64,000 nucleotides of DNA from Eustoma russellianum (GCA_036186865.1 AP025040.1:14039536-14103535), one strand, 5' to 3'. Shown: positions 23,191 through 35,901, numbered from the stretch's first letter. Translations and numbers: made by a program. Notes: generated by a model from the letters alone, not told the origin.

Positions 23191-23369
23191 AGATAATCCT
23201 TCTGAAGAGATATTTACTGGATACCTGGTTGTTTTTGATACTTGTTCTGGGAAGCACCGCTTGGAAGGAATTCCACGCTTGGTTCGGGGAGGTAATATCC
23301 GGACCTCCTCTCTCTTAATAGAAACGTTAGTATCCCTGCATTCCTCTGGTATGTGAGAGGGAGAAGTCC

Positions 23370-23745
23370 CTAGGCTATTTTCCGGATCTGAAACATTGTT
23401 ATGGTCAGCAAATCAAGATTTAACTGGTCATTCACAAGATTAGATTGTTCATTCATTGTATCAGAATTTCTTACCTCGACAGTATCATTCATGATTGGGG
23501 GATCATTGGTTGTGACTGGTCCGTTGGGCAGTATAGTGTTGGGAGCTGTATCGCGATCGGTGCCATCTACTTGTCGTGTTGGATCAGTCGTCGTCCGGGG
23601 TGGTGGTGGGACCATCCAATCGAGGGTTCCATCATCGTTTAGTGGCTCCCCATGAACCGAAGATGGGATGGTATAAAAGTATTCGGTCTCGAGAAAGATG
23701 CAGTCCATGGTAATATGGATGCGTCAGGTACGAGGGTTATAACAG
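23370..23745 (-). pseudogene. Copia-2 integrase-RT linker
   Basis: The frame begins at the conserved block after integrase (MDCIFLETEYFY) and continues into a proline- and threonine-rich linker, as is usual between integrase and RT in copia polyproteins. No catalytic motifs are expected here. Confidence 0.65.
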
Positions 23746-23747
23746 CG

Positions 23748-24545
23748 TTAGCCCTTTTGGGTAGTGGCGTAGCCAACAAACACACATTTTTTAGCACATA
23801 GGTCAAGTTTGGTTCGTTCGTGTTTGGGAGTATGAATGAAAACTGTACAACCAAAGATGCGAGGGGGGAGCATAAAGGTAGGCGGTATATCAAACTGGAA
23901 AGATAAGGTTTGAAGTGGGGTATTATACTCAAGGATTTTGGTGGGCAAGCGATTTAGGAGATAGGTAGCTGTGGATACGGCCTCCGGCCAGAAACTCTTC
24001 GGTACATGGGACTCTATAATCATAGCTCGGGTCATTTCTAAGATGATGCAGTTTTTTTGTTCTGTGACTCCATTTTGTTCAGGAGCATTTGGACATATAG
24101 TTTGATGTATAATGCCTTTGTCGTGGAGGAATTGGCTGAGGTCTTTGTTAAGGTATTCGCCCCTATTGTCTGATCTAAGAACTTGTATTTTTGTGTTAAA
24201 CTGAGTATGTACCATTTGGTAAAAGTGAATAAATTTCTGGTGCACTTCAGATTTATGTTTCATAATATAGAGCCACGTCATTTAAGAAAAGTCATCAACG
24301 AATATCACATAATATTGAAAACCAAGTGGAGTACTGTATGGGGAGGGACCCCAGACATCAGAATGTACCAAACTAAACATATGACTGACCTGATTATTTG
24401 TAGCGGGATAAGAAGACCGAGTTTGTTTTGCTGGGAGGCACGTATCACAGAAAAAATGTTTAACAGATGAGAAAAATAAAGAAGGAAACAAGCGATGCAA
24501 ATAACCAAACGAAGGGTGCCCTAATCGGCGATGCCACAACCACAC
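23748..24545 (-). pseudogene. Copia-2 integrase
   Basis: Two adjacent open frames cover the pre-integrase zinc domain (LWHRRLGHPSFGYLHRLFP, CDTCLPAKQTRSS), VHSDVWGPSP with the first catalytic Asp, LRSDNRGEY with the second, and NGVTEQKN with the Glu. The frames meet near 24281, where a stop interrupts the FVDDFS...TWLYIMKHKSEV block. The C-terminal LCAKKCVFVGYATTQKG follows. The catalytic residues are retained but the reading is broken. Confidence 0.88.
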
Positions 24546-24581
24546 CTGACGATTGACCGTTCCAGTGGCAAGATTAGTCTG

Positions 24582-24935
24582 TCACTGCTGCATCACCGTA
24601 TCAACAAAATACAACCCTTGGCGCTCAGTACCACGTCCAATGATTGCCCCCGTATGAGTGTCCTGTAAGAGGCAAAAATTAGGATACATAAGAACGATAT
24701 AGTATAATTCCTTAGTAACATGACTGATTGATAATAGCTTCGTGGATAAAGCTGGAACATACATGCAATTCTTTAGGATAATCATAGGTGTAATTGAGAT
24801 TGTACCACTATCAGCGATTGGAATTGTGGTTCCATTGTCTGTTTCGATAAAATTTTTATTGGTGTGTGTGTAAGTAATTAAATCTGAGGGATCATTGGTC
24901 ATTGTGTCAGTAGCTCCACAATCGAAAATCCACTG
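24582..24935 (-). pseudogene. Copia-2 protease
   Basis: The active-site block lies near 24900-24930 and reads WIFDCGATDTM, so the usual D-S-G is D-C-G. The frame from 24902 continues through the downstream protease block (NCMYVPALSTKLLSISHVT) to the integrase junction at 24582. Confidence 0.8.
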
Positions 24936-25379
24936 GGAGGTCTTATATGAACCCTCTTTAGTGGAGAGGGCTATTGTGAAATTTTATGTCAAGTTCAGGG
25001 GTTTAGATGGGAATTTTAGGGAACCTGAGGACTGAGATGGTAATTTTAAGGGGTCTGATGACTGATATGTAAGTTTATCGAATTGGGAGGACTGAACTGT
25101 TGGGGGCGGCATAATGGAGGGACCTCATCACACTTACCAGATTCTGCAGGGACCAAGGGAACCGTTTCATTAAGTTCAGGGGTATCGGGATAATTACCTA
25201 ATAGGGGGTTGGGGTTAAATAACTTACTAGGGTTGGGAATAAGTTTCCCAACCTTTTTACCTCTATCGTCTGCGCAGCTTCTAGGTTCTTTAATGGCCGT
25301 TCCCTTCAAGGCTCTGCTTCGTTGCTCTATCTGACCATCTGAGCCTCTGTTTGTCTCATTTTCTCCTTTCTTCTACGGC

Positions 25380-26150
25380 CTGGACTACAGAAGCTTGCCC
25401 CTTGCGTTTGAAATCTTCCCACCAGTCTGGGTAATCGTGGATTTGGAAGCATTTCTTCTCGGTATGTCCCTTTTTTTTACGATGGATGCATTCTTGCTGG
25501 TTTCTTTCGTCTCCCTGCCGTGATGGCTTGCCTGAGCAGGAAGAGGATCTGTCTCCTTTTCCACGGTGCTTGCTTTGTTCGGTGGTCCTTTGGCCGCCAA
25601 CTCTTGACCAAGCCCCTGTGATGATCGCAGATCTGAGGGGTGGCTTACCAAAACTTCTCTCTGAATTTCAGCACGTTTGAGCTCGTTGAACGCTGCTTCT
25701 GCAGTAGGCCGAGGTTCACGTTTGAGGAGTTCTTTCTTTGTGCTGGAAATTGTTCATCAACTGCTAACAACAGTTGATAGAGCCGTTGTTCCTGGATCTT
25801 TCTTGCGTATATCTGAATGTCATTAGGTGACTCCATTGGATTTGGATCCAATGAGTCAATACTCATCCATAATCCCTGAAGTTGGTCCCAAAGTGATTTA
25901 ATTGTCTGATTGCCTTGCTTGAGTGTGTAACACTGTTTGCTTCACGGCTAAACCGTCCCAGAGAGCATTTGCGGTTGTGTATTTAGAAACGTTGGTTACC
26001 AGACTATCCTCCGTGTTATCAATTAGCCAGATGAAGACTAACTGATCATCTTGCTCCCATTGTGAGTAGGAAGGGTCAGTTGGTGTGGGGGGGGGGGTGG
26101 AGGAACCCTCGTTATGTGAGAGCTCATCCCCTGCCTCCGATGGCAATTTT
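25380..26150 (-). pseudogene. gag: Copia-2 gag remnant
   Basis: The frames at 26146-25898 and 25866-25645 hold gag peptides (WEQDDQLVFIWLIDN, TANALWDGL, RLYQLLLAVDEQF). Near 25400-25500 is the degenerate zinc knuckle: the second Cys of CX2C is Arg, followed by GHTEKKCFQIHDYPDWWE, the common end of this gag type. Frameshifts separate the pieces. Confidence 0.8.
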
Positions 26151-26575
26151 CATCAATCTCTCCCGTAAGTTGTAATTAGTGCTATTCAATTTAATTTTCA
26201 GCACTAAGTTTGCAGGAGGAGGTGGTGTTGGCTTCAGATTTAGGCTATGTGTAGGAACTTGGCAAACTGTTCGGATATATCAAAGTTAGCAGGAAAACTT
26301 GGCCTGCTTTCAGAGGACTCAGGTTTGGTATTTTCTGGGACTTGTGACATGCTTGGTTTCTGTTTGCAGGTAGCAGATATGCTTGATTTTGGTCAAAGGT
26401 AAGATAAGGGTAAATTGAGGCAGTGAGGACACACGGTCTGAGCCTCTCAAGGTTCATATACGAACTGATGCTGTAACTTGATCGAGGTAAGGTAGGATAT
26501 GGCAATGATGGTGACTCTCTCACTGAGCCAGTCAAATTTCAAACACAGGCCTAATTACAGCCTGCTCTGATATTA

Positions 26576-26825
26576 TGTGAGCAATGGATAAGCAAAGAAA
26601 CAGAAAAGAGAAAAGTTTTTTCTTTTATTTCTGTATGCCTTGATCGATTGTACACCTACTACATTTATAGTATGATTTCCTAGCTATACAAGGTAAAACA
26701 ATCAATCAAATTAATTACATATTTTTTATCATATCAATTACACTAATTACAAAAAATCTTTCCTAATTTGCATTGCTGATTTGTCATCCCTGATTTCTTG
26801 GCATGGGATCACGTTTTCTCTGACA
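26576..26825 (-). repeat. Copia-2 5' LTR
   Basis: This 250-bp LTR pairs with 15678-15926. On the minus strand it begins TGTCAGAGAAAACG and ends TTGCTCACA. It is followed by TAATATCAGAGCAGGC, the degenerate initiator tRNA-Met primer site (about 26560-26575). Confidence 0.9.
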
Positions 26826-29800
26826 GTATGCTTTTCCTTAACTCATATAAGCTATAATATTTAGACGTAAACATCTTTCGTGCCATTGGTGTATGATTCT
26901 ATAACTCATCTAGTCGAATCACATGATTATATTAATTTTGAAAATAAAAAATGCATATAATATAGCTTCAATAAAAAATAATTAGTTATATAATAAGATA
27001 GTAGGTAGATTAGAAGATGGGATATTCGCATGCACATAGTACCTAGGATTCGAAAAGTCTGCCTCAATTGTGGTTGAAGGTCCCTATCGATTTAAACCGC
27101 TCTTCAATGGAAAGCCTAAGACCCACATCTTAGAGTATTTGGGTGACCCAATTCACATGACAAAATTATTACACAATATATGTCATGTTGGTTGTTGAAT
27201 CACTGGTTACTAATAAGTTTATTATTTCGGGCCGTAAATTCCTAAAAAGTTGGGTGTACCAGCAACTACTTCGAAGTGATCATTCTATGAATTGTTTTTA
27301 TTTTCTTATTTATTTTTAATTCTAAACTTTCATATCATGATTGACATGTAAGAATAATAAAACAAGTAATACCTTCGCTGGAAATTGATTATCCGGTTTG
27401 AAAAAACTTATGCTACTAAGTATATATCATTTAATGTTATGTCTGGTTATTAGAACTGTATCCCATTTCTCTTCTTACTCATTTTCTTTATATTATTAAT
27501 GTATTGGTTTTCTTGGTTGTATAAAATTATACTTTTAGAACTAAACACAATTTGATATTTTTGTTATAAAAAGTAGACAATGTTTTGGAATGTATTAAAA
27601 AAGAATACTGGACTATTAATTTTGTACGAGGAAAGGTAGTTGGTAGGTGTTAACAATTTAAATTTGCATCCTTTGTGTCAATATTGTTCCACCAGCCAAG
27701 TTTGTTGTAAAAACCCTCGACTAAAGGGCAGCTGAATTTCATTGAAAGTAAGTATTTATTCATGAATATCAAGAGTACAAAAAAAACAACTATATTCACT
27801 ATATTCCAACGACATCAAAAACATGAATATCAAGAGTCTCAACTGGAATAGCCCCTGTTTTAGTACGTTCCCTACACTTTACCCCCAATTTTGTTAATAT
27901 TTCTAACTTGTATATATCGTATTAGTTAATGCGTATTTATCAACATGCTTAATAGTTAGTCACTTACTACTATAAAGTTCAAGTGATTTTTGATATAAAT
28001 AATATTTGGATTAGATTCATTTAAATCATTTGATTTAATAATTTAGTACAATAACTTACCGATATTTATAGTATAAAATATTTAATATGGTATTCACCTG
28101 AATCATGTATATATTGTGCTCTTCTTCTTCTTTTTTCCCGCTATGTAGTGCACTCTTCAATAATAGGTAATTTCCATAAGTATTTTCATTATTAGGAAAA
28201 AATCAGTTAAAATTTTTATTAAAAATAAATAGTCAAAAGATTATAACTAAAACTGTCAAATTAATGAAATATACTTGCATGTCAAATGTAATCTCATCAT
28301 CTTCAAGGCAATGAATAGGAGCTTTCAAACAGACGAATCTGGACATATTTGAAATAACAAGGGGATTTTATTACAAATAAGGGGGTTCGCACTGGGTATC
28401 GAAATTAGAACGGAATGAGTATGACAGTGTATGAGTTTGAGAGTATATGAGTTTAGAAAGTTATAGTTGTTTGGTATTAAAGTGAGAATGAGTATGATTG
28501 ACATTGATGGTGTTTGGAACATATCGGAATTGAAATAGGTATCAAAGGTGGACGGCCAAAAAAATTTGACCGTCCGGAATAGTGACCGACCGACAGCAAA
28601 ACGGCGGTGGCCGGTGGCAGCCGACGGCGTTGACCGGTTTGAAACCCATACCCCTATTCTCCATATTGATAGACAAGAGGAGCAAATATACCAAAAAACA
28701 ATATCCATTACCAAATACTCAAATATCAATCTGAAACACGTACCCGCAATTTTAACAAACAAACAACGTTTGTGGGTTTGGATTCATCAAAACCTATATT
28801 TTTAATGAAGAAACCTCTAACCAAACAATCCTAAGTTCGCCATTTTCAGTTCAGGTTTAAGAATCCCATTTTCAGGATTCTTGGGCCATAAATCGGAGAT
28901 ATGACAAGTTTTGGCATGTAATTATATGAATATTTATGTAGAGGCTGTTAAATATTGGTAAGATATCACGTTGGGTGTTGCTGTGGTAATGAAGCATTTT
29001 GAGGTTAAAAAACGCAGTAAAACCCTGTTTCTTGAGTCTAATTGCTTGTTTGAGTTGTAGTTGGAGCGGAAAGATCGAGTTTTGATGTGGTTTGATAAGT
29101 AAAAATTGCACAAAATTATAGTTGCACATGGTTTGGTTAAATCGAGGTCGAATTTTGATCGATTATGTGTACCAAGGTCGACTTTGAGTTTTCAAAATCG
29201 ATTTTGAGAATAGTCAAAGTCGACTTTGATCATCAGACTTGTCAACTTGGATTTTCTTAATTCATAACTTGAGTTACAACTAAGATTTAGTTGATGCAAG
29301 ATGTATTAAAAACTTTATTCTAAGTTCTATAATATCGGTGATGATATATATCCAAGTCAAAGAATATCTCCAAACGGGAGAAAATAACGAAATGAACAAG
29401 TGTCTAGATTATGGAAACACTCTAGATAAATAAGTAGGCATTATGGACATGATAATTGTCGTAAATTAATAAAAGAAAATGATACATAAAGTAGGTGGTG
29501 TGATAAAAGATATATAAATGATATTCGAAACATGACATGTGATGAAATATATTAAATCATAAAACATGTTACGTGATGATAAATATCGAATCAACGAAGT
29601 ATGTCAAGTAATCAAATATAAAATAATTGAAGCATTTCATATGATGAAGGATCATACTAAATAAAGCATTTATAGGAAGTGATAAACCCTAAACACTGAT
29701 AAACACAAAACATGAAGATTGATACAATAAATGAAGATATAGTATGATTAAGATAGCATATAGATAATTATAAGATAAACATCATTAAAAAAAGGAGATT

Positions 29801-29931
29801 TTGTATGAAAGCATCGCTACTAATATTCCCAAAATTAATTAGCTGGAAGTAGATTGGCTTGTTATTTGTTAATATTATGATTTAATCTTTTAATAAGCGA
29901 GTTAAAATCTCACTCCATGAATAAAGCAGCA
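26826..29931. other. AT-rich spacer without recognised genes
   Basis: No protein domain or RNA gene was recognised. A GC-richer stretch near 28550-28660 contains an open frame on each strand, but the composition is repetitive (GACCG/CGGCG words) and neither frame resembles a known family. Confidence 0.5.
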
Positions 29932-30089
29932 TGATGGATCGTTAGTTATTTGGGTTGAGACTTGAATTTATGTTGGTTTTGATAAATTCAGTAAGTTCAC
30001 ACTCACTGATTGTAGTACGAGGTTTTGTGATTCTTTAACTGACAGACATTATTTTAAAGATGGTATCGAGCTGGACGGTTCGACCATTA
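29932..30089. repeat. Dispersed 150-bp repeat, copy A
   Basis: The motif GTTAGTTATTTGGGTTGAGAC begins a stretch that continues TTGAATTTATGTTGGTTTT, TTCTTTAACTGACAGACA and ATTTTAAAGA. It recurs at about 35432-35560 and 41479-41600. Copia-3 inserted at the end of this copy. Confidence 0.7.
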
Positions 30090-30094
30090 TCTAC

Positions 30095-30306
30095 CGATTA
30101 AGTATTATAGTATAAACACAATGATATTGTTGAATATAATATTCATTCATTCACACAAAATCTGTATACTTTCTTCTCTCTTTTAGACAGCCGACTATCA
30201 CCTATACATGGTAAGTAATCAATCCTTACAATCACTACTACAACTACAATGATTGATTGACACACTTAATTACGGTATGAAACCATAATCATATTTCTTT
30301 ATAACA
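30095..30306 (-). repeat. Copia-3 3' LTR
   Basis: This 212-bp LTR pairs with 35209-35419 and shows several substitutions. On the minus strand it is preceded by a purine-rich tract (about 30307-30320, CTTTAGGAGAGGG). Confidence 0.9.
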
Positions 30307-30358
30307 CCCTCTCCTAAAGTTGAGCAGGGGAATCTACAATGCCCAACTTAGCCAACGC

Positions 30359-30924
30359 TTAATCAAACGTCCTTCCAGCTACAAATTTTGTCAAGATCTC
30401 TGCTAACTGATCTTCCGAAGGTACAAACGGCAATTCAACAATTTTGTCTTTGATCTTTTCTTTGATGAAATGGCGATCTACCTCAATGTGTTTGGTCCAA
30501 TCATGCTGCACGAGATTTTCAGAAATATTGATCGAGGCCTTATTATCATACATTAACTTGGTTGGAAGCGAGACCTGAAGACCCGAATCACTTAATAGCT
30601 TCTTCAACCATAAGATTTCCATGACTCCCTTCGCGATCCCTCGAAATTCCGCTTCTGCACTTGATAAGGCTACTACTTTCTTTTTTTAATCTTTCACGTC
30701 ACCAAGTTTCCTCCAACTAGAGCAAAGTATCCTGAGGTAGACAGTCGATCAACCACATTTCGTGTCCAATCAGCGTCAGTATATACATTGACATCTAAAT
30801 GACCATGATTTCTAACCAGATACCATGCACTGTCGTCCCTTTTAAGTAACGGATGATTCTCATTACAGCTTCCGTATGATGACTCTGAGGTCGATGCATA
30901 AACTGGCTCAGAAGCTAACTGCAA
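30359..30924 (-). pseudogene. Copia-3 RNase H remnant
   Basis: The segments 30924-30694 and 30622-30359 carry YTDADWTRNVVDRLSTSGYF, ALVGGNLVT, MEILWLKKLLSDSGL, MYDNKASINISENLVQHD and KHIEVDRHFIKEKI. A frameshift near 30690 in a T-rich run splits the SSAEAEF triad region. Confidence 0.85.
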
Positions 30925-31974
30925 ATGAAATATCCGGATGAGTATGTGCTAAGTACTTTAGTTTTCCAACTAGTCGTTGGTACCTTCCTCGATCTGTACC
31001 CGACTTCCCTTCTTCAAATTATAGCTTTTGGTCTACCAGCATCGGAGCACCAGCAGGTTTACAGTCCATCATACCAATCTCAGCGAGTAGATCCAGAATA
31101 TATTTCTATTGAGATAAAAAGATCCCGTTTTCAAAACTTTTCACTTCAATCCTTAAGAAGTACCTTAGGTCTCCCAGGTCTTTCATTTCAAATTCCGAAA
31201 ACAATTGTTGTTTCAAAATAGCCATTTCCACAGTGTCATCTCCTGTGATGATCATATCATCTACATAGATTATCAGGCAAGTTACTCGGGGCCCCTATCT
31301 CTTTATAAAGAGCGTATGATCTGCATTACTCCGTTTGTAGTTTTGTCTCTTCATAAAGGTGGTAAACCTCCCAAACCATGCCCTAGGCGACTGTTTGAGT
31401 CCATACAAGGAGCGTCTCAATCGGGACACTTCATTTTCTTCAAATTCCTCTAAGAACGCAGGGGCACACTCATATATACATCCTCTTTCAGTTCTCCTTG
31501 GAAAAAAGCATTCTTCACATCATACAGTTGGAGAGGCCAAGGTTTAGTGGCTGCTACTGAGAATAGAACCGTGACTGTATCGAGATTTGCCACGGGTAAA
31601 AAAGTCTCCGAATAATCAATATAATAGGTCTGGGTATATCCTCGTACAACCAACCTTGCCTTATATCTTTCAATGCTCCCGTCAGCTTTATACTTGACGG
31701 TGTACACCCAACGACACCCAACTAGGTGCTTTCCACTTGGTAATTGGACCTTCTCCCAAGTGTTATTTTTGTATAGTGCATTAATTTCCTCCTTCATTGC
31801 CGCACACCATTCCGGTTGATTTATTTCCTCTTCAACTGTCTTGGGAATTATAACGTCACATACGAAAGAAAGAAGTCCTTTTGCACCCTTGACTGGATAT
31901 ACTGCTCCTTTAGATATTTTACTAGCGGAGTATCGAATTGGAGGCTTTCCTCTATTTTGTCGAGGTAGAAGCAC
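30925..31974 (-). pseudogene. Copia-3 reverse transcriptase remnant
   Basis: The frame 31974-31450 contains PEWCAAMKEEINALYKNNTW, GCRWVYTVKYKADGSIERYK, YSETFLPVANLDTVTVLFS and YDVKNAFFQGELKEDVYM. Further RT blocks lie in other frames downstream, including LIIYVDDMII near 31250-31275. The segment 30925-31200 holds the FLLEIG- and connection-type blocks in broken frames. Confidence 0.85.
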
Positions 31975-33180
31975 TCTGCCCTGATCTGTTGAAATATCTT
32001 CATTTCCTGATCAATTTCGCATATAACGGGGTATGGATTGGGAGGATTGAGCAAGGGAACTATACTTAAATCAAAGGTCAAAATAGTAGATGGTACCTGA
32101 CTTTGCAGAGTATTCGCCGGAGGAGAGTCACTGGATGGCTCAAAAGGCAGGGCTATATCTTTGCCAGGTAAAGCACAGTCGGCGGCACTTACTTGCCGTG
32201 TTGGAACAACTTCTAACTGACTAGGGTTATAAAGCAAGTCGAATGTCTCACCAGATGTCTCTCTCTGAGACCAAGACGAGGTGGAATAGAAATACTCATG
32301 TTCAAGAAACGTGCAATCCATGGTAATATGGATACGATGTATGTGTGGATTATAACACCGGTACCCTTTCTGAGACATGGCGTAGCCTACAAATACACTT
32401 ATCTGCACAGGCATCTAATTTAATGCATTGAGAAGAAGGAATATGAACAAATACGGTGTACCCAAATATTTTCAGGGACAGGGTAAGAATGGAGGGTACC
32501 GCGGTGTGTGAAGCAAGTATAGACAATGGAGTATGATGAGACAGAATTTTTGTAGGCAGACGATTAAGAAGATACACAGCAGTAGCAATGGTTTCGGGCC
32601 AGAAAGTTTTTGGAACATGTGACTCCAACATCATTGCTCGAGTCATTTCTAGTAAGATATGATTTTTCCGTTCGGCCACACCATTTTGTTCCGGTGTGTT
32701 CAAAAAGGATGTCTGATGTAAAATGCCATGTGCCCTAAAAAATCTTTTAGACCAGTATTGATATATTCCCCACCTTTGTCTGATCGGAGGATTTGAATTT
32801 TAGTGTGGGACTGTGTGTCAATCATATGATAGAAATCAACGAACTGGGAATAAACATCAGAATTATTTTTAAGGAAATAAACACACGTCATTCGTGAGCA
32901 ATCGTCTACAAACGTAACAAAGTATGATACCCAAGACTAGTATAATGTGGAGAAGGACCCCACACATCAGAATAAATCAGAGTAAATAATGTTTTGACCC
33001 TGGTATTATTTGGTCTATCCGTGGAACGATGATGTTTCGCATGCAAACAAGTATCACAAGATAAAGTAAGTCCAGAATGAGTTAAAGAAGGAAATAACGG
33101 TTTCATATAACTTAGCGAGGGATGACCGAGACGGCAGTGCCATAACCATAATCGTTCTTCAGTAGTCCCGGTGGCAAGAT
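31975..33180 (-). pseudogene. Copia-3 integrase and linker
   Basis: From the 5' side: pre-integrase zinc domain remnant (33180-33020, SCDTCLHAKHHRS), YSDVWGPSP with the first Asp, the VYFLKNNSDVYSQFV block at 32891, LRSDKGGEY with the second Asp, and the frame 32703-32350 with PEQNGVAERKN carrying the Glu and WPETIATAVYLLNRLPTKIL. The linker runs 32414-31975. Frame changes lie near 32900, 32700 and 32400. Confidence 0.85.
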
Positions 33181-33481
33181 TAGACCGGTCCTGTTACACC
33201 ACATCCGTCACATAGTATTGCCCGTCCTTCTCAATGTCACGCCCAATGATCTTCCTCGAGCAAATATCCTGTTATGTACAAAAGGTAGGATACATAAGGA
33301 CAACACAATGTAATTCACGGGCGATTTGACTGATAGATAGTAGTTTAGATGAAATACCAGGCACATAAAGACATTTGCGCAAGTGTAAATTACGGTTGAT
33401 TAAAATTGTGCCACCTTCGGTGACCAAAATAAGTGCACCGTTGGCCGTTTCGATATGAGTCTTAGTCGAATGTGTCCATTT

Positions 33482-33817
33482 TTAGAAGTCGTGGGGGTCG
33501 TTAGTCATGGTATCTGTAGCACCACTATCCAGTATCCAAGTGGGACTAGTCATAGTGGTGGTAGATGAAAGGCCGGGTGTATATTGGGGTGGTATGGAGT
33601 TTTTGTACTTGCAAGGACCCTTTTTGCAAATTTTTGAGGGTTTCCTGGAATTTACATAAAATATAGAGGCGGTTGTGGAATTAGTGGAAAATTTTGGACT
33701 GATTTGCAGCAATTTGGAAACCGACGGGGTCAAAGTATCATTATCTGAAAAAATAGGAGGTGAAACCGCCTTATGTGTAACCTGCATGGGGATGAAGTAT
33801 AATTTCAGCGAGGGCAA
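33482..33817 (-). pseudogene. Copia-3 protease N-terminal part
   Basis: The open frame ends in TWILDSGATDTMTNDPHDF. The active-site D-S-G-A is intact, unlike in Copia-1 and Copia-2. A stop follows directly at 33482 and the rest of protease (33480-33200) is in broken frames. Confidence 0.8.
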
Positions 33818-33959
33818 TATTATTCAAATAAGAATTATAAAGGTTTACCCTCAACCCATTTACCTCCACCGTCCTTCTTTTCATCTGCTGAGCCTCCCCC
33901 TTCTTCGAACTACTCTCCACTCCATGGTCGGTGTTCCCACCACTACTGCTCTTTTTCTA

Positions 33960-34830
33960 CGGCCTCCTTCATTCTGATTCCTTTCTCCCTCATACCAATC
34001 GGGATATTTGATTATCTGAAAGCAAGTTTCCTTTGTGTGTCTCTTTTAGCCACAATGGCTGCATACTAGCCCTTCTTTATCTTCCATGCATCGTGAGGTG
34101 CTAGAACGTGGCTGTCCACTGCGGCCTCTTCCTTGTCCCTGTCTAGAATCCCAGCCTCTAGTAGCCATTCCTTGCGTTGCTAGGCCTTGTTCGATCCCCA
34201 GTGATGAAGAGTCTTCTGAGGGGAATCCTCCTTGTAAATCTATAGATCTGTCCTCTACTCTGCATATCTCACGGTACGCAGTCTCCAGTGTTGGCAGCGG
34301 ATCTCTTTTAAGAAGGTCATTTTTTCTCTATGGTGTATTTTTCATCTATTGCAGCCAGAAATTGATACAATCTAAGGGCTTTCATTTTTCTGTTGTGTAT
34401 ATTGATGTCAGTGGCACAGGTCATTGGATTTGTCTCTTGAGCATCACTGACCGTCCATAAGTCATGCAGTTTATTCCAGCAGGCCTCAATACTGCCTCCT
34501 CCTTGTCTGATCAGACTGGCCCTCTGATGAAGATCGTAAGCCCTGAGGGAGTCCGTTCCTGATCCATATGTAAGGGATAAGCCATCCCACAAAGATTTTG
34601 CAGTGGGATAGCGGGTCACATTCACCACTATTGAAGGCTTTATAGTCTGGATAATCCAGGTAAAAACCGAGTTGTCTGCTTGCTCCCATCCGAGAATATC
34701 TGGGTTCGTTGGTGGTAGAGGAGGAGGAACACCAATAAGGTAAGGTCTCCTCCCACTTCCAATGATTGCCTGCAGCACCAGTGATGTCCAGACAACATAG
34801 TTATGACCGTTCAAATTACGGAAATGGTAA
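33960..34830 (-). pseudogene. gag: Copia-3 gag
   Basis: The open frame 34814-34317 has the copia gag N-terminal features (NGHNYVVWTSLVLQAIIGSG, WEQADNSVFTWIIQTI, AKSLWDGLSLTYGSGTDS, RLYQFLAAIDEKY). After a shift, the zinc knuckle near 34020-34060 has its ligands C, C, H and C in place, but a stop lies between the second Cys and the His. It is followed by CFQIIKYPDWYE. Confidence 0.85.
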
Positions 34831-35195
34831 GATTTTCTGTGGGTAAAGGGAATGGTGATGAGTGAACTGAGTTTGTTAATGGTTTGGAGGAATTGTTCTG
34901 TAAGATGTTGGCCACCTGGGCAGCTAAGTCTAAGAGATTGGGTATTCTTGGCTCACTAGTCTCTGGATCTGACATGGTTTCTCTGTTTCAGGTGGGCGAT
35001 AACAGGCCTGCACAGGTCAAAATAAGAATTGGCCAACAAACGGCTGAGATTGGTAGTGAACGGGTAAGATAAGCCAAAACTGGCTGAGATTGGTAATGCT
35101 GGGTAAGGTATGTACGAAGCTATGCTGGGCAATGATGAATGTGATTTCTGAGCCTTCACCAGACAAATCCGGTAATTTTGAGTAGGATTGAACCT

Positions 35196-35208
35196 GCTCT
35201 GATACCAT
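35196..35208 (-). promoter_or_regulatory. Copia-3 primer-binding site
   Basis: On the minus strand TGGTATCAGAGC follows the LTR end directly, complementary to the initiator tRNA-Met 3' end. Confidence 0.88.
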
Positions 35209-35419
35209 GTTAAGTATTATAATATAAACACAACGATACTGTTGAATGTAATATTCATTCATTTACACAAAATCTGTACACTTTCTCCTCTTCTTTATAT
35301 AGCGGACTATCACCTATACATGGTAAGCAATCAATCCCTACAATTACTACTACAATTACAATGATTGATTGATACACTTAATTACAGTATGAAATCGTAA
35401 TCATATTTCTTTCCTAACA
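35209..35419 (-). repeat. Copia-3 5' LTR
   Basis: A 211-bp LTR, beginning TGTTAGGAAAG and ending CTTAACA on the minus strand, with TSD TCTAC on its outer side. Confidence 0.92.
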
Positions 35420-35424
35420 TCTAC

Positions 35425-35896
35425 GAGGATATTGTTAGTTATTTAAGTTGAGACTTGAATTTTTGCTGGTTTTGATAAATTCAGTCATTTCAAACCCGCT
35501 AATTGTAGATACGAGGTTTTTACTCTTTAACTAATGGACAATATTTTAAGACTGTATCGAATCATGACTTCTCTTTTGTAAGCTAGCTTTATTGTGGCTG
35601 GCTCATAACTGGTCTATGTCTATCCTTAAGATTCTTCTTATGGACAAGACATATGATCAGTTAAAGCCATTAGAGAAGAGTTGTTGAGTAAGACAAAGAA
35701 GGTGCATATCCTAGTTAAGTCGATGTAGATTAGATTTTGGAGGTCTCTGGTTGATAGATAGGAGATTGTAGTAGTACAATGCCAACCATTACTTCTAAAG
35801 CTACTGTTTGATTTGCGGATTGGAGCTCAAAAGGATCGAAGCTTGAAGGTTATTTTCAGGTTTCGGAAATCATTTTGTACATCTGGTTCAAGTGAA
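35425..35896. repeat. Dispersed 150-bp repeat copy B and spacer
   Basis: Positions 35432-35560 match copy A at 29940-30075 (GTTAGTTATTTAAGTTGAGAC, GAGGTTTTTACTCTTTAACTA). The rest (35560-35896) is non-coding and continues across Copia-4 to 40880. No gene was recognised. Confidence 0.65.
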
Positions 35897-35901
35897 CGTA
35901 C

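Larger units (their letters stand above)
15678..26825 (-). mobile_element. Copia-2: decayed short-LTR copia element, interrupted
   Basis: On the minus strand the order is 5' LTR (26825-26576), primer site, gag, protease, integrase, RT, RNase H, polypurine tract and 3' LTR (15926-15678). Without the 5.67-kb SIRE-like insertion (16573-22241) it would be about 5.5 kb. The frames are broken by several stops and shifts. The bases next to the LTRs (GACTC on the left, GTATG on the right) do not match, so no TSD is present. Its RNase H and integrase resemble those of Copia-3. Confidence 0.9.
30095..35419 (-). mobile_element. Copia-3: short-LTR copia element, decayed
   Basis: A 5325-bp element with perfect TCTAC duplications (30090-30094 and 35420-35424), 212- and 211-bp LTRs, a TGGTATCAGAGC primer site and all copia domains on the minus strand. 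The left end is CG instead of TG, so the terminal base has mutated. Coding frames are broken throughout. Its RNase H and gag are close to those of Copia-2, so the two belong to related families. Confidence 0.92.

Noticed and set aside
28376..28830. Region with GACCG/CGGCG words and an open frame on each strand, possibly a gene or a MITE
   Set aside because: Neither frame has a recognisable domain, the two frames overlap on opposite strands, and no inverted ends or target duplication could be defined.
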